From Pedobacter quisquiliarum (lineage in GTDB: Bacteria; Bacteroidota; Bacteroidia; Sphingobacteriales; Sphingobacteriaceae): a DNA stretch of 64,000 bases. Shown in pieces: positions 45,201 to 52,447 of this stretch. The notes beneath the pieces were generated by a model. It was not told the origin of the DNA. It did not search any database and saw only the letters and a list, made by a program, of their open reading frames with translations. The stretch spans positions 469,698 to 533,697 of the forward strand of contig NZ_BMIL01000001.1 of NCBI RefSeq assembly GCF_014642175.1, written 5' to 3'. The position numbers and the translations under genes were made by a program. The number at the start of each line of letters is the position of its first letter. Position 1 is the first letter of the stretch.

Positions 45201-45650
45201 GCATCTGGTAACACACCAGCTAAGGTTTATTCGCCGGAAGAACAAAACGCAATCTTCCAGGCTTATATCGATCAGGATGATTATTTGTCAAAACGCAGAG
45301 GTCAATATGCAGAACGTAACGGTGCAACATCTCCATGGAGAAACCAATTCGATTTCAGATTGGTACAAGAGGTTTTCAAAAACGTAGGTGGAACTAAAAA
45401 CTCGTTCCAGTTTACTGCTGATATCTTCAACTTTGGTAACTTGTTAAACCGCAACTGGGGTACTTACAACTTCGTAAACCAGGCAAGTATTTTGGTGCCA
45501 ACCAACGTATCTGCGATTAACGCAACAACTGCACCTACATTCAGATTGAATACTTCTGGTGGTGATGTGGTTAGATCTACATACGGTACTACTCAAAGTA
45601 TCTCTTCTACTTACTACATGCAATTCGGCGTACGTTATAACTTTAACTAG
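42297..45650 (+). CDS. Oar-like TonB-dependent outer-membrane receptor
   Basis: A 1117-residue outer-membrane protein. A signal peptide (~1-24, ending TQAQ) is followed by a carboxypeptidase regulatory-like domain (~30-115: SSITGTVKDATQALPGASV), a plug domain (~120-240: NLPTISRSVNDLTRLTPQAG, FSVDGANFNNQFG) and a ~870-residue beta barrel. The barrel ends with a terminal Phe-containing strand (YMQFGVRYNFN). Codon use is strongly biased and repeats a few preferred codons, suggesting high expression. It is not followed by a SusD-type partner. Substrate unknown. Confidence 0.92.
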   Translation: MMKSLLSRIVVIVLVFVSFCTATQAQVTTSSITGTVKDATQALPGASVKAIHVPTGTVYGLTTNNDGRFSIANARVGGPYTIEVSYVGYSPKKYDNIYLKLGEPFVLNVVVTDDAAQLNEVRVVGNQPNAIMNSNKSGSSTVVTRAQIQNLPTISRSVNDLTRLTPQAGGNNGIGGGNYRSNNFSVDGANFNNQFGIGQNVPANGSPISIDALEQISVNVTPYDVRQSGFTGGSVNAVTRSGTNKFFGNAFFTMRGEEQQGKRIKDFRLPDAQIQSFDEKNYGFSLGGPIIKDKLFFFVNAEKQKTIQPGTSRIAATDALPYGSISTVTRTPASFMNDVKSYLLSNYGYDPGIYQGYSNISDNEKLFARLDWNISNNHRFSVRYNQVESQTPSSASTSVSGSGVTGNLSYGNNRSGNNQNAGLPFSNSNYFTAANLYSAVAELNSTFGSRFTNIARATYSHQNDPRNSESALFPLVDILDGSQTASSAGNVLTTFGYEPFTYGNLRDVETYTYSDDLNIALGKHNVTVGLQAEFSTTKNGFQRFGTGFYTFGSWDAFTRGDKALQYSITYPLTADGSQAFPSFKFAQYSAYLQDEFNVSDRLKLTGGIRFEQATYPDVSEVRTHPLVAQQSFAGGKTINTGALPESRMTYSPRFGFNWDVNGDRSLQLRGGTGIFTGRIPFVWIVSQSGDAGLLQYTQSYTGNDVPNFSPSPAPNLTGPKAQAGLTMPGTISALSSDLKFPQTWKSSLAVDFRLPLGVIATVEGIYGKDLNVAVAKNVNLKDPIQYNNPALADNRPFFGPNANSRQYVNTNSRGEILAAGTSTNNVIEMTNAKGGYNWMATAQLTKNFGNGLGLMVAYTKSDQRNFGDQSGDQLLNLWGIPQTAGNSNIPTLSYSSNLTPDRVIANVSYRKEWLGNLATSFSLFYQGSQQGRFSYVYSTDFNRDGQNNDLIYVPQNASEINFVQLTIPASGNTPAKVYSPEEQNAIFQAYIDQDDYLSKRRGQYAERNGATSPWRNQFDFRLVQEVFKNVGGTKNSFQFTADIFNFGNLLNRNWGTYNFVNQASILVPTNVSAINATTAPTFRLNTSGGDVVRSTYGTTQSISSTYYMQFGVRYNFN

Positions 45651-45680
45651 TTATAAGCTAAACACGAATGCTTAATACAA

Positions 45681-45711
45681 GAGAAGGCCGGTCAATTTGA
45701 CCGGCCTTCTC
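45681..45711 (+). terminator. Terminator of the Oar-like receptor gene
   Basis: GAGAAGGCCGGTCAA (45681-45695) and TTGACCGGCCTTCTC (45697-45711) are perfect inverted repeats, about 30 bp after the stop. The T tail is weak (TGTTTAG). Confidence 0.82.
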
Positions 45712-45831
45712 TGTTTAGTACCCTTCCCAGAATACCACCTACGCCAGCGCACTAGCTCCTGCATAAACCGAAAGCACGACTTTCAATGCACGACTAAGAA
45801 CTACATTCGACATACCGCCTAACGCTTGTTC

Positions 45832-45870
45832 CAAAAAAAAATACCCGGATCAGTTACGATCCAGGTATTT
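45832..45870 (-). terminator. Terminator of the susC-susD pair
   Basis: AAATACC-GGATC (45838-45851) pairs with GATCC-GGTATTT (45858-45870) with one C/A mismatch. On the minus strand a run of Ts follows. It lies 57 bp after the SusD stop. Confidence 0.85.
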
Positions 45871-45927
45871 TAAATTGAGCATTAATAATTAACGAGTTTA
45901 ACTCTTCTGGAACATTATCCGGATGGA

Positions 45928-47463
45928 TTAGTATCCAGGATTCTGTGGCGTTAAGTTCGGGTTGTTACGCATCTCTGCTGTAGGCAGTGGGAACAAATAA
46001 TGTTTTTCTGCAAGCACAATGGTCGGGTTGTCCGGGAACTTGTGTCCAACAAATGCATCGAAGCCATTGGTTGCTTCGTTGTAAACTTTACGCAAACGTA
46101 CCATGTCGAACCAGGTTTGGCCCTCATAGCACAGCTCATGCCAGCGCTCTCTCCAAACCGCTTCCTCAAACGTCGTCTGCGACAATCCGGCAAGTACAGG
46201 AATTTGCGCACGGCGTCTGATGGAATTCAGTGCTTCATAAGCCTGTGCATTTGGCGAACCATCCGCACGGTTCTGCGCTTCTGCATAGATCAGCAGCACA
46301 TCTGCGTAGCGGATCAGCGGCCAGTTCAAGTCTGCCTGTGCAGTGCCCTTGGTGCCAGCGGTGCCATTCGCAACAACATCAAAATGTTTGAATATGTACG
46401 GTGCATTCAGCGGCTTTAAGGCCCCATCACCACCATCGTAGTAAGAGGTGTAGAAGAAACCCTGACGGTCACGTGCACGTAGATCATTCGGCTCATAGGA
46501 ATTGTAGAATTGTGTGGTTGGTACAGTAGAACCCACCTCATCACTATACGCAGAAACGTTTTTGAAGTTAGGCAATAGCAACTGCTGCATTGGATTTCCT
46601 GCAACACTGGCAAGATACTGAATTTGGAAGATGTGTTCTCCCTTGTTCTCTTGCGCGAGGCTGTGTAGGTCAGCATATGTTGCAAACAGAGTAGCGCCGG
46701 AATTATCAATTACATCTTTTGCTTTATCTGCAGCGAGACGATAGTATTCTGCCCCTTTATTTAGTGGCTGTCCTGCCATGGTCAGGTATACCTTGGCAAG
46801 CAGAGACTTTACAGCTGCTCTACTAGCTCGCCCACTGGCATCCATCCAGGGTAAACCGGCTGCTTCAGCCTGCGATAGGTCGTCTACAATTAGCGCATAG
46901 CCCTCCTCAAGAGATTTTCTTTGTGGCAAGAAGTCCTCTGACTCCGTGGTTTGCGGTTTGGTTATTAAAGGTACATCACCATAAAGACGTACCAAATAAA
47001 AATATGCCCATGCCCTTAAAAATCGAGCTTCACCAAGAATCTGTGCTTTGCGGGTTTCATCCATTGGCGTAATTGCGGGAACACGATCAAGGACAAGATT
47101 TGTTTGAGCGATCACACTATATAAACCGTTCCACCAGTTCCGTACGAGTAGGTTATCTCCGTTGTATTGTAGACCCACAAGGTTGTTCAAGTCGGAGTTC
47201 TGTCCGGTCTCTGTTCGCGCTGTCCCGGTCACAACCTCTAGCATAGAGAAGTTAGCAACGAAGATACCAGCCCCACCACCAATAAACCTCGTTTGTGCGT
47301 ATCCAGCTGCAAGTGCAGCTTCTGCATGTTCAGGGATAGTATAGTAAGTATCTGGTGTTAAGTTTGAAGGATCTGTTTCTTCCAGAAACTTCTTACAGCC
47401 CGTGCCAAATACCATCATGGTAGCTAGAACAAGCGTCGATATATGTTTAAATTTGTAATTCAT
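45928..47463 (-). CDS. SusD/RagB family nutrient-binding lipoprotein
   Basis: A 511-residue surface lipoprotein. ATG 47463 starts a lipoprotein signal (LVLATMMVFGTGCKK) and is preferred over a frame beginning 39 bp earlier. The N-terminal block FLEETDPSNLTPDTYYT and the RFLRAWAYFYLVRLYGDVPL helix are SusD hallmarks; the C-terminal RWHELCYEGQTWFDMVRL and YLFPLPTAEMRNNPNLTPQNPGY also fit. It forms the lid of the SusC channel. Gap to susC 28 bp. Ligand unknown. Confidence 0.94.
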   Translation of the reverse strand: MNYKFKHISTLVLATMMVFGTGCKKFLEETDPSNLTPDTYYTIPEHAEAALAAGYAQTRFIGGGAGIFVANFSMLEVVTGTARTETGQNSDLNNLVGLQYNGDNLLVRNWWNGLYSVIAQTNLVLDRVPAITPMDETRKAQILGEARFLRAWAYFYLVRLYGDVPLITKPQTTESEDFLPQRKSLEEGYALIVDDLSQAEAAGLPWMDASGRASRAAVKSLLAKVYLTMAGQPLNKGAEYYRLAADKAKDVIDNSGATLFATYADLHSLAQENKGEHIFQIQYLASVAGNPMQQLLLPNFKNVSAYSDEVGSTVPTTQFYNSYEPNDLRARDRQGFFYTSYYDGGDGALKPLNAPYIFKHFDVVANGTAGTKGTAQADLNWPLIRYADVLLIYAEAQNRADGSPNAQAYEALNSIRRRAQIPVLAGLSQTTFEEAVWRERWHELCYEGQTWFDMVRLRKVYNEATNGFDAFVGHKFPDNPTIVLAEKHYLFPLPTAEMRNNPNLTPQNPGY

Positions 47464-47491
47464 GATTATACGTGTTGAATGATAAATAGTA

Positions 47492-50400
47492 CTACAGGCC
47501 AACGTTTAAACCGATGAGAAAAGTTGTTGGCTTTGGATAATCAAAGAAAGTCTGTCCTTGTGAGAACACGTTTCCATAAGTAGTCACCTCTGGGTCGTTA
47601 CCTCTGTATTTCGTAATCAGGAAGAAGTTTTGTGCACTTCCATAAATTCTCAGGCGGCTAAGCTTTAACTTCTGCGTAACTGCGCTGGGGAATGTATAGC
47701 CGATCAGCGCATTTCTGCCGCGGATGAATGAGCCATCTTGGATCCATCTTGTGTCAACATTGGTCACGTATCCAGCACGAGTATCACGGATTGCAGCAAT
47801 CTCGCTATTTTGATTCTGTGGCGTCCATGCACCAAGCACACTCTTGTAGCTGTTCGCGATACCAACTCGATCTTCCGCAGAGTGTGTACTCATGTCCATC
47901 ACGTCATTACCGTAAGAATACTGTAAGTCAACTAAGAGCTCCCAGTTTTTGTAGCGGAAGTTGTTGATGAACGCACCCCAGCCTTTAGGACTACCATTTC
48001 CAATAATGCCGCGGTCAGCATCATTTATCGCAAAGTCACCGTTACGATCCAAATATTTCACGTCTCCAGGCAGTAAAGGTTTACCGCCACGGTAGGTATA
48101 TTTTGCTGCTTCTGCACGTTCCGCTTCACTCCAGGTACCCAGACGGGTTAGTCCCCAGAAAGAGCCTACAGGTTCTCCCACACGGATGATACCGGTTTCA
48201 TTTGTAAAGCCAGGGTTGCCTACACCGAAGATGTCTGCCGGCGTAGCAAGTTCCAGTACCTTGTTCCTGTTGAGAGAAATATTGAAAGTCGTATTCCAAG
48301 TAAAGTCCTCGGTGCTGAAGTTTACAGTGCTGATACCTAATTCCAAACCTTTATTTTCCATCTTTCCAACGTTTCTGAAGACAAAACCGTGTCCACTGGT
48401 CCTCGGAACAGGTGCATCCAAAAGCATGTCCGTTGTCTTCCTGTAATAAACATCCGCTTCTATGTTTATGCGGTTTTGAAATAGGCCAAGTTCCACACCA
48501 ATATCCGACTGAGCAGTAGATTCCCAAGCTAAGGCATCATTTCCTAAGCGGTTTGTACCAACACCTGCAAATCTGGTGTTGTTGAAAATTGCGGCGTAGT
48601 TTCCTAAAAGGCTTTTAGATGAATAAGCTGGAATTTCAGAGTTACCAGTTACACCATAACTGGCACGAAGTTTTAAGTTTGAAATAGTTTTGCTTCCTTT
48701 AAGAAAATCTTCTTCAGACACTCTCCATGCAACAGCTCCGGATGGAAATACTGCATACTTAGTTTTAGGGCCAAATTTTGAAGATCCATCAGTACGGGCA
48801 GTGGCGGTGAACAAATACTTGTCTTTCAAGGTATAGTTTACACGACCAAAATAGGAGTTAAAAGCGAAATCAGACCGTCTCGAGCCTCCAGGGTTTGGTT
48901 TGCCAGCCGCAACCAGATTGTTTGGGCCGTAGAAGTCTGTGGAAAAGTTTTCACCACTTGCGCTGAAACCAAAGATGTTAGTCTGATACCATGATGTACC
49001 AAGGGTGGCATTGATCACGTGATCCGTTCCGAGCTTCTTGTTGTATGTGAAATAGTTTTCAAGAGACCAGTAGCTTTCTCTGTTGTTATCTAAAAATGCT
49101 GTGCCGCGTTGATCAAACGAGATGCCATAAAGTGTCCGACCGTTGTATTCATTTCTGCCTCGAGTGACAACATTTGCACCTAAAATACTTCTAAATTCTA
49201 AACCTTCAGCAAGATTAATGTTTGCAAATACGTTACCGAGCGCAGTCTGCGTCTGCAACATATATTTTCTATCCGTTAAGATATGTACAGGGTTAGAACC
49301 ACCTTCAGCCCCGGGATAGTTCTGGTTGTCTGCCCATGTTCCATCTGGATATTTTACTGGCAAGAAAGGAAAACTTTCTGTAATCATCCTCACGGAGTTC
49401 AAGCCACCTGTACCAATGTCAACCAAATTCTCATCTTGATTTGTGTAGTTCAAGCTACCACCAACTTTCAACCAGGATTTCATCTGACTCTCCACATTGA
49501 ATCTGCCAGAATATCTTTTGAGATAGGAATTTTTTAATAAACCATTGTCTTCACGTACATTGAGGAAAATACCATAGGTGGTTTCCTGGTTTCCGCCCGT
49601 AAAACCAAGTTGGTGATTAAATGATAATTTATTTTGTGTAGCTTCCTTGAACCAGTCGGTATCATATAGCGGATTACCTTGGGCATCAAATAAGTTAGGT
49701 AACGTAAGTCTTTTAATTCTAGGATCTACGTAGTTACCCCTTGCCCAGCCTTCAGGGTCGTAAGTTCTCGCATTCTCATATGCTAAATTTTCAGTTGCGA
49801 TATATTCTTGTGCATTAAGCATCTCCACGCGATTTGGACCGATTGTCGGCACACTAAATTCAGCATCATAGCTGATGCGACTGCCTGCAGAGCTACCCTT
49901 TTTGGTGGTAATCAAAATTACGCCATTTGCACCACGGGCACCATATATTGCAATGGATGATGCATCTTTAAGCACTTCGACAGATGCAATATCGCCCGGG
50001 TTCAGGAAATCGATCGCATTACTGTTTTGTGTCTGTGATCCAACCGGCAGGATTACGCCGTCGATTACATATAGCGGGTTGTTGGAGCTGTTGATGGAAC
50101 TGAAACCACGAACACGAACGTTGGTTTGACCTCCTGGGCGACCTGAGTTGGTGTTCACCTGTACACCAGCGATCCGTCCTGCTAGTGCCTGATTAAGGGA
50201 TGCTGCAGGGCGCTCTTCGAGTTGTTCCTGACGTACGGAACCAACAGCACCCGTCACGTCAGATTTACGGCGGGTACCGTAACCCACAACCACAACGTCG
50301 TCGAGGTTTTCACCTGCAGCAGGGGCCATGCGGATGGTAATTGCGGAACCGCCGTTACCTGCGGCACGCGTTTGATTGTTGTAGCCAATGTAAGAGAAGG

Positions 50401-50683
50401 TAATGATTTCAGAAGCATTGACCGCTTCAATGCTGAACTTTCCGGCATTGTCTGTTACGGCTGTTTTGCCGGAAGCGGTTTTGATGCCCACACCTGGAAG
50501 TGGCTTACCGGTCTCATCGAGCACGGTACCGCTTACACGGATCTGCTGGGCATTACTTTTGGAAAAGGTGATACTTGCTGCTTTCAGACTTGCACTGTAA
50601 GCTGAAGTCCCGTTTGCAAATGCCTGGTTACCCATAAACATGAGCACGGGGATACCTGTACAGAGTAAATGTTTGATTTTCAT
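47492..50683 (-). CDS. SusC/RagA family TonB-linked outer-membrane protein
   Basis: A 1063-residue transporter. ATG 50683 begins a signal peptide (MKIKHLLCTGIPVLMFMGNQ). A carboxypeptidase-like domain (VSGTVLDETGKPLPGVGI) is followed by the TonB box region (DDVVVVGYGTRRKSDVTGAV), the plug (RIAGVQVNTNSGRPGG, VRVRGFSSI, LKDASSIAIYGARGANGVIL) and the barrel. It imports an oligomer captured by SusD, using TonB energy. No glycosidase, peptidase or regulator is adjacent, so the substrate cannot be guessed. Confidence 0.95.
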   Translation of the reverse strand: MKIKHLLCTGIPVLMFMGNQAFANGTSAYSASLKAASITFSKSNAQQIRVSGTVLDETGKPLPGVGIKTASGKTAVTDNAGKFSIEAVNASEIITFSYIGYNNQTRAAGNGGSAITIRMAPAAGENLDDVVVVGYGTRRKSDVTGAVGSVRQEQLEERPAASLNQALAGRIAGVQVNTNSGRPGGQTNVRVRGFSSINSSNNPLYVIDGVILPVGSQTQNSNAIDFLNPGDIASVEVLKDASSIAIYGARGANGVILITTKKGSSAGSRISYDAEFSVPTIGPNRVEMLNAQEYIATENLAYENARTYDPEGWARGNYVDPRIKRLTLPNLFDAQGNPLYDTDWFKEATQNKLSFNHQLGFTGGNQETTYGIFLNVREDNGLLKNSYLKRYSGRFNVESQMKSWLKVGGSLNYTNQDENLVDIGTGGLNSVRMITESFPFLPVKYPDGTWADNQNYPGAEGGSNPVHILTDRKYMLQTQTALGNVFANINLAEGLEFRSILGANVVTRGRNEYNGRTLYGISFDQRGTAFLDNNRESYWSLENYFTYNKKLGTDHVINATLGTSWYQTNIFGFSASGENFSTDFYGPNNLVAAGKPNPGGSRRSDFAFNSYFGRVNYTLKDKYLFTATARTDGSSKFGPKTKYAVFPSGAVAWRVSEEDFLKGSKTISNLKLRASYGVTGNSEIPAYSSKSLLGNYAAIFNNTRFAGVGTNRLGNDALAWESTAQSDIGVELGLFQNRINIEADVYYRKTTDMLLDAPVPRTSGHGFVFRNVGKMENKGLELGISTVNFSTEDFTWNTTFNISLNRNKVLELATPADIFGVGNPGFTNETGIIRVGEPVGSFWGLTRLGTWSEAERAEAAKYTYRGGKPLLPGDVKYLDRNGDFAINDADRGIIGNGSPKGWGAFINNFRYKNWELLVDLQYSYGNDVMDMSTHSAEDRVGIANSYKSVLGAWTPQNQNSEIAAIRDTRAGYVTNVDTRWIQDGSFIRGRNALIGYTFPSAVTQKLKLSRLRIYGSAQNFFLITKYRGNDPEVTTYGNVFSQGQTFFDYPKPTTFLIGLNVGL

Positions 50684-51106
50684 AAAGTTTATTTTGGTTA
50701 GAATTGAGATTGGTGCTGGATGCACCTGTTCGCTGGGATACGGGAAGGAGCTTAGGTTTGTTGCTTCCCGACGTGGATTTTAAAGCTGTTTTTTTAGGGG
50801 TAAATACTAAACCGTTTTACTGTGAGACTAGAGCGCTATATTGGTTAATTATATGCCTGTATTAAAATCTGTTTATGTAATTCGAATTGTGGTTCTTCTT
50901 TTTCGAGCGGTACGTATTCCCTGTATCTATCTATGCTGATGTTTAGCCAAACAGATATAAGCGTTAATCAATATTAGGAATATAGAATACATATTCCAAA
51001 TATCTTTTAATAATTTCTAGTTAATAAATCAATAATATTTTAGCCGATGTTTAGCAGAAAAGGCATATCATGTTGTCGTTTCAATCAAACGATTAACCTT
51101 ACGCAT
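50684..51106. other. Long upstream region of susC
   Basis: This stretch between susC and the purM terminator has no convincing gene. It holds an inverted repeat, GGAATAT (50977-50983) and ATATTCC (50991-50997) with a 7-bp centre, which could be a regulatory site. The rest is AT-rich. Confidence 0.45.
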
Positions 51107-51135
51107 AAAAAAAGCCCCACAATAAGCGGGGCTTT
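51107..51135 (-). terminator. Terminator of purM
   Basis: AAAGCCCC (51111-51118) pairs with GGGGCTTT (51128-51135). On the minus strand the stem is followed by a run of Ts. It lies about 35 bp beyond the purM stop. Confidence 0.88.
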
Positions 51136-51171
51136 GCAATAAATAGCTTGTTATTCTATGTTTCTCTGAAG

Positions 51172-52353
51172 CTAGAAGTACTGAAAAGTACCTTTATCAC
51201 TTTGAATGGTTACCTGTTTTTGATCTCCAGCTTCCACGCGACCAACGATCTGTGCGTCGATGTTGAAGCTTTTGGATATCGCTATGATGTCTGCGGCAAT
51301 GGTCTCAGGCACATAAAGCTCCATACGGTGTCCCATGTTAAATACTTTGTACATCTCTTCCCAGCTGGTGCCGGACTGCTCCTGAATCAACTGGAACAAA
51401 GGCGGAACCGGGAACAGGTTGTCTTTAATCACATGGACATCATCATTGATGAAATGCAGCACTTTGGTTTGCGCACCGCCACTGCAGTGTACCAGACCAT
51501 GAATCTGACTTCTATAGCTTTCCAGCACTTTCTTAATTACGGGGGCATAACTACGTGTAGGCGAAAGGACCAGCTTTCCAGCAGTAACAGTTGTGTTTTC
51601 GGCTACAGTAATCTCGTCTGTCAACGATTTGCCTCCAGAGAATACCAGAGCGGACGGTACTGCAGGGTCGAAGCTCTCCGGATAAGTATTTGCAATGGTC
51701 TTGTTGAAAACATCATGTCTGGCGGAAGTTAATCCGTTGGAACCCATACCGCCGTTGTACTCGCTTTCATAACTTGCCTGCCCGCTCGAAGCTAAGCCGA
51801 CAATCACGTCACCTGCCTGGATGTTGTGGTTGCTGATCACTTCCGCACGTTTCATTCTGCAGGTCACGGTAGAATCCACGATGATCGTACGTACCAGATC
51901 ACCAACATCAGCGGTTTCTCCACCGGTAGAATAGATGGAGATGCCTTGTTCACGCAGTTCTGCAAGAATTTCTTCTGTGCCATTGATGAGTGTCGCAATG
52001 ACCTCACCCGGGATCAGGTTCTTGTTACGACCAATGGTTGAGGATAACAGGATGTTTTCTGTTGCACCAACGCAGATCAGGTCGTCCAGGTTCATGATGA
52101 TGGCATCCTGTGCGATTCCTTTCCAAACCGAAAGGTCGCCGGTTTCTTTCCAATACACATAGGCCAGGGCAGATTTTGTACCCGCACCATCGGCATGCAT
52201 AATGTTGCAGTAGTCTTCATCATTTCCCAGAATATCCGGGATGATCTTACAGAAGGCCTGAGGGAAAATTCCTTTGTCAATATTTTTGATGGCATTGTGC
52301 ACATCTTCTTTTGAGGCAGAAACGCCACGTTGGTTATACCTGTTATCACTCAT
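51172..52353 (-). CDS. purM: Phosphoribosylformylglycinamidine cyclo-ligase (AIR synthetase)
   Basis: A 393-residue PurM in the Bacteroidota form. The start MSDNRYNQRGVSASKEDVH is chosen at ATG 52353; the frame extends 51 codons upstream but that part is not PurM-like and contains the promoter box. HADGAGTKSALAY (ATP/formylglycinamidine site), AIIMNLDDLICVGA, GGETADVGDLV and the C-terminal VFNMGHRMELYV are conserved PurM blocks. It makes aminoimidazole ribotide, the step after PurL, whose gene lies 2.7 kb away. Confidence 0.92.
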   Translation of the reverse strand: MSDNRYNQRGVSASKEDVHNAIKNIDKGIFPQAFCKIIPDILGNDEDYCNIMHADGAGTKSALAYVYWKETGDLSVWKGIAQDAIIMNLDDLICVGATENILLSSTIGRNKNLIPGEVIATLINGTEEILAELREQGISIYSTGGETADVGDLVRTIIVDSTVTCRMKRAEVISNHNIQAGDVIVGLASSGQASYESEYNGGMGSNGLTSARHDVFNKTIANTYPESFDPAVPSALVFSGGKSLTDEITVAENTTVTAGKLVLSPTRSYAPVIKKVLESYRSQIHGLVHCSGGAQTKVLHFINDDVHVIKDNLFPVPPLFQLIQEQSGTSWEEMYKVFNMGHRMELYVPETIAADIIAISKSFNIDAQIVGRVEAGDQKQVTIQSDKGTFQYF

Positions 52354-52360
52354 GTTGTTG

Positions 52361-52368
52361 CAAAGATA
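52361..52368 (-). promoter_or_regulatory. -7 promoter box of purM
   Basis: TATCTTTG on the minus strand matches TAnnTTTG, 7 bp before the purM start codon, predicting a very short leader. Confidence 0.5.
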
Positions 52369-52401
52369 TAGAAAGCGCTTAAAGTAGGGTGTTTTAGAAA
52401 T

Positions 52402-52430
52402 AAAAAACCCCTCAGCAAGGCTGAAGGGTT
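52402..52430 (-). terminator. Terminator of glnA
   Basis: AACCCCTCAGC (52406-52416) pairs with GCTGAAGGGTT (52420-52430) with one mismatch and a 3-nt loop. On the minus strand a T run follows. It separates glnA from purM. Confidence 0.85.
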
Positions 52431-52447
52431 CGTAAAAGAAGGAAATT

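Noticed and set aside
51148..51732. 194-residue frame antisense to purM
   Set aside because: It lies wholly within a clear PurM coding region on the other strand and has no recognisable domain.
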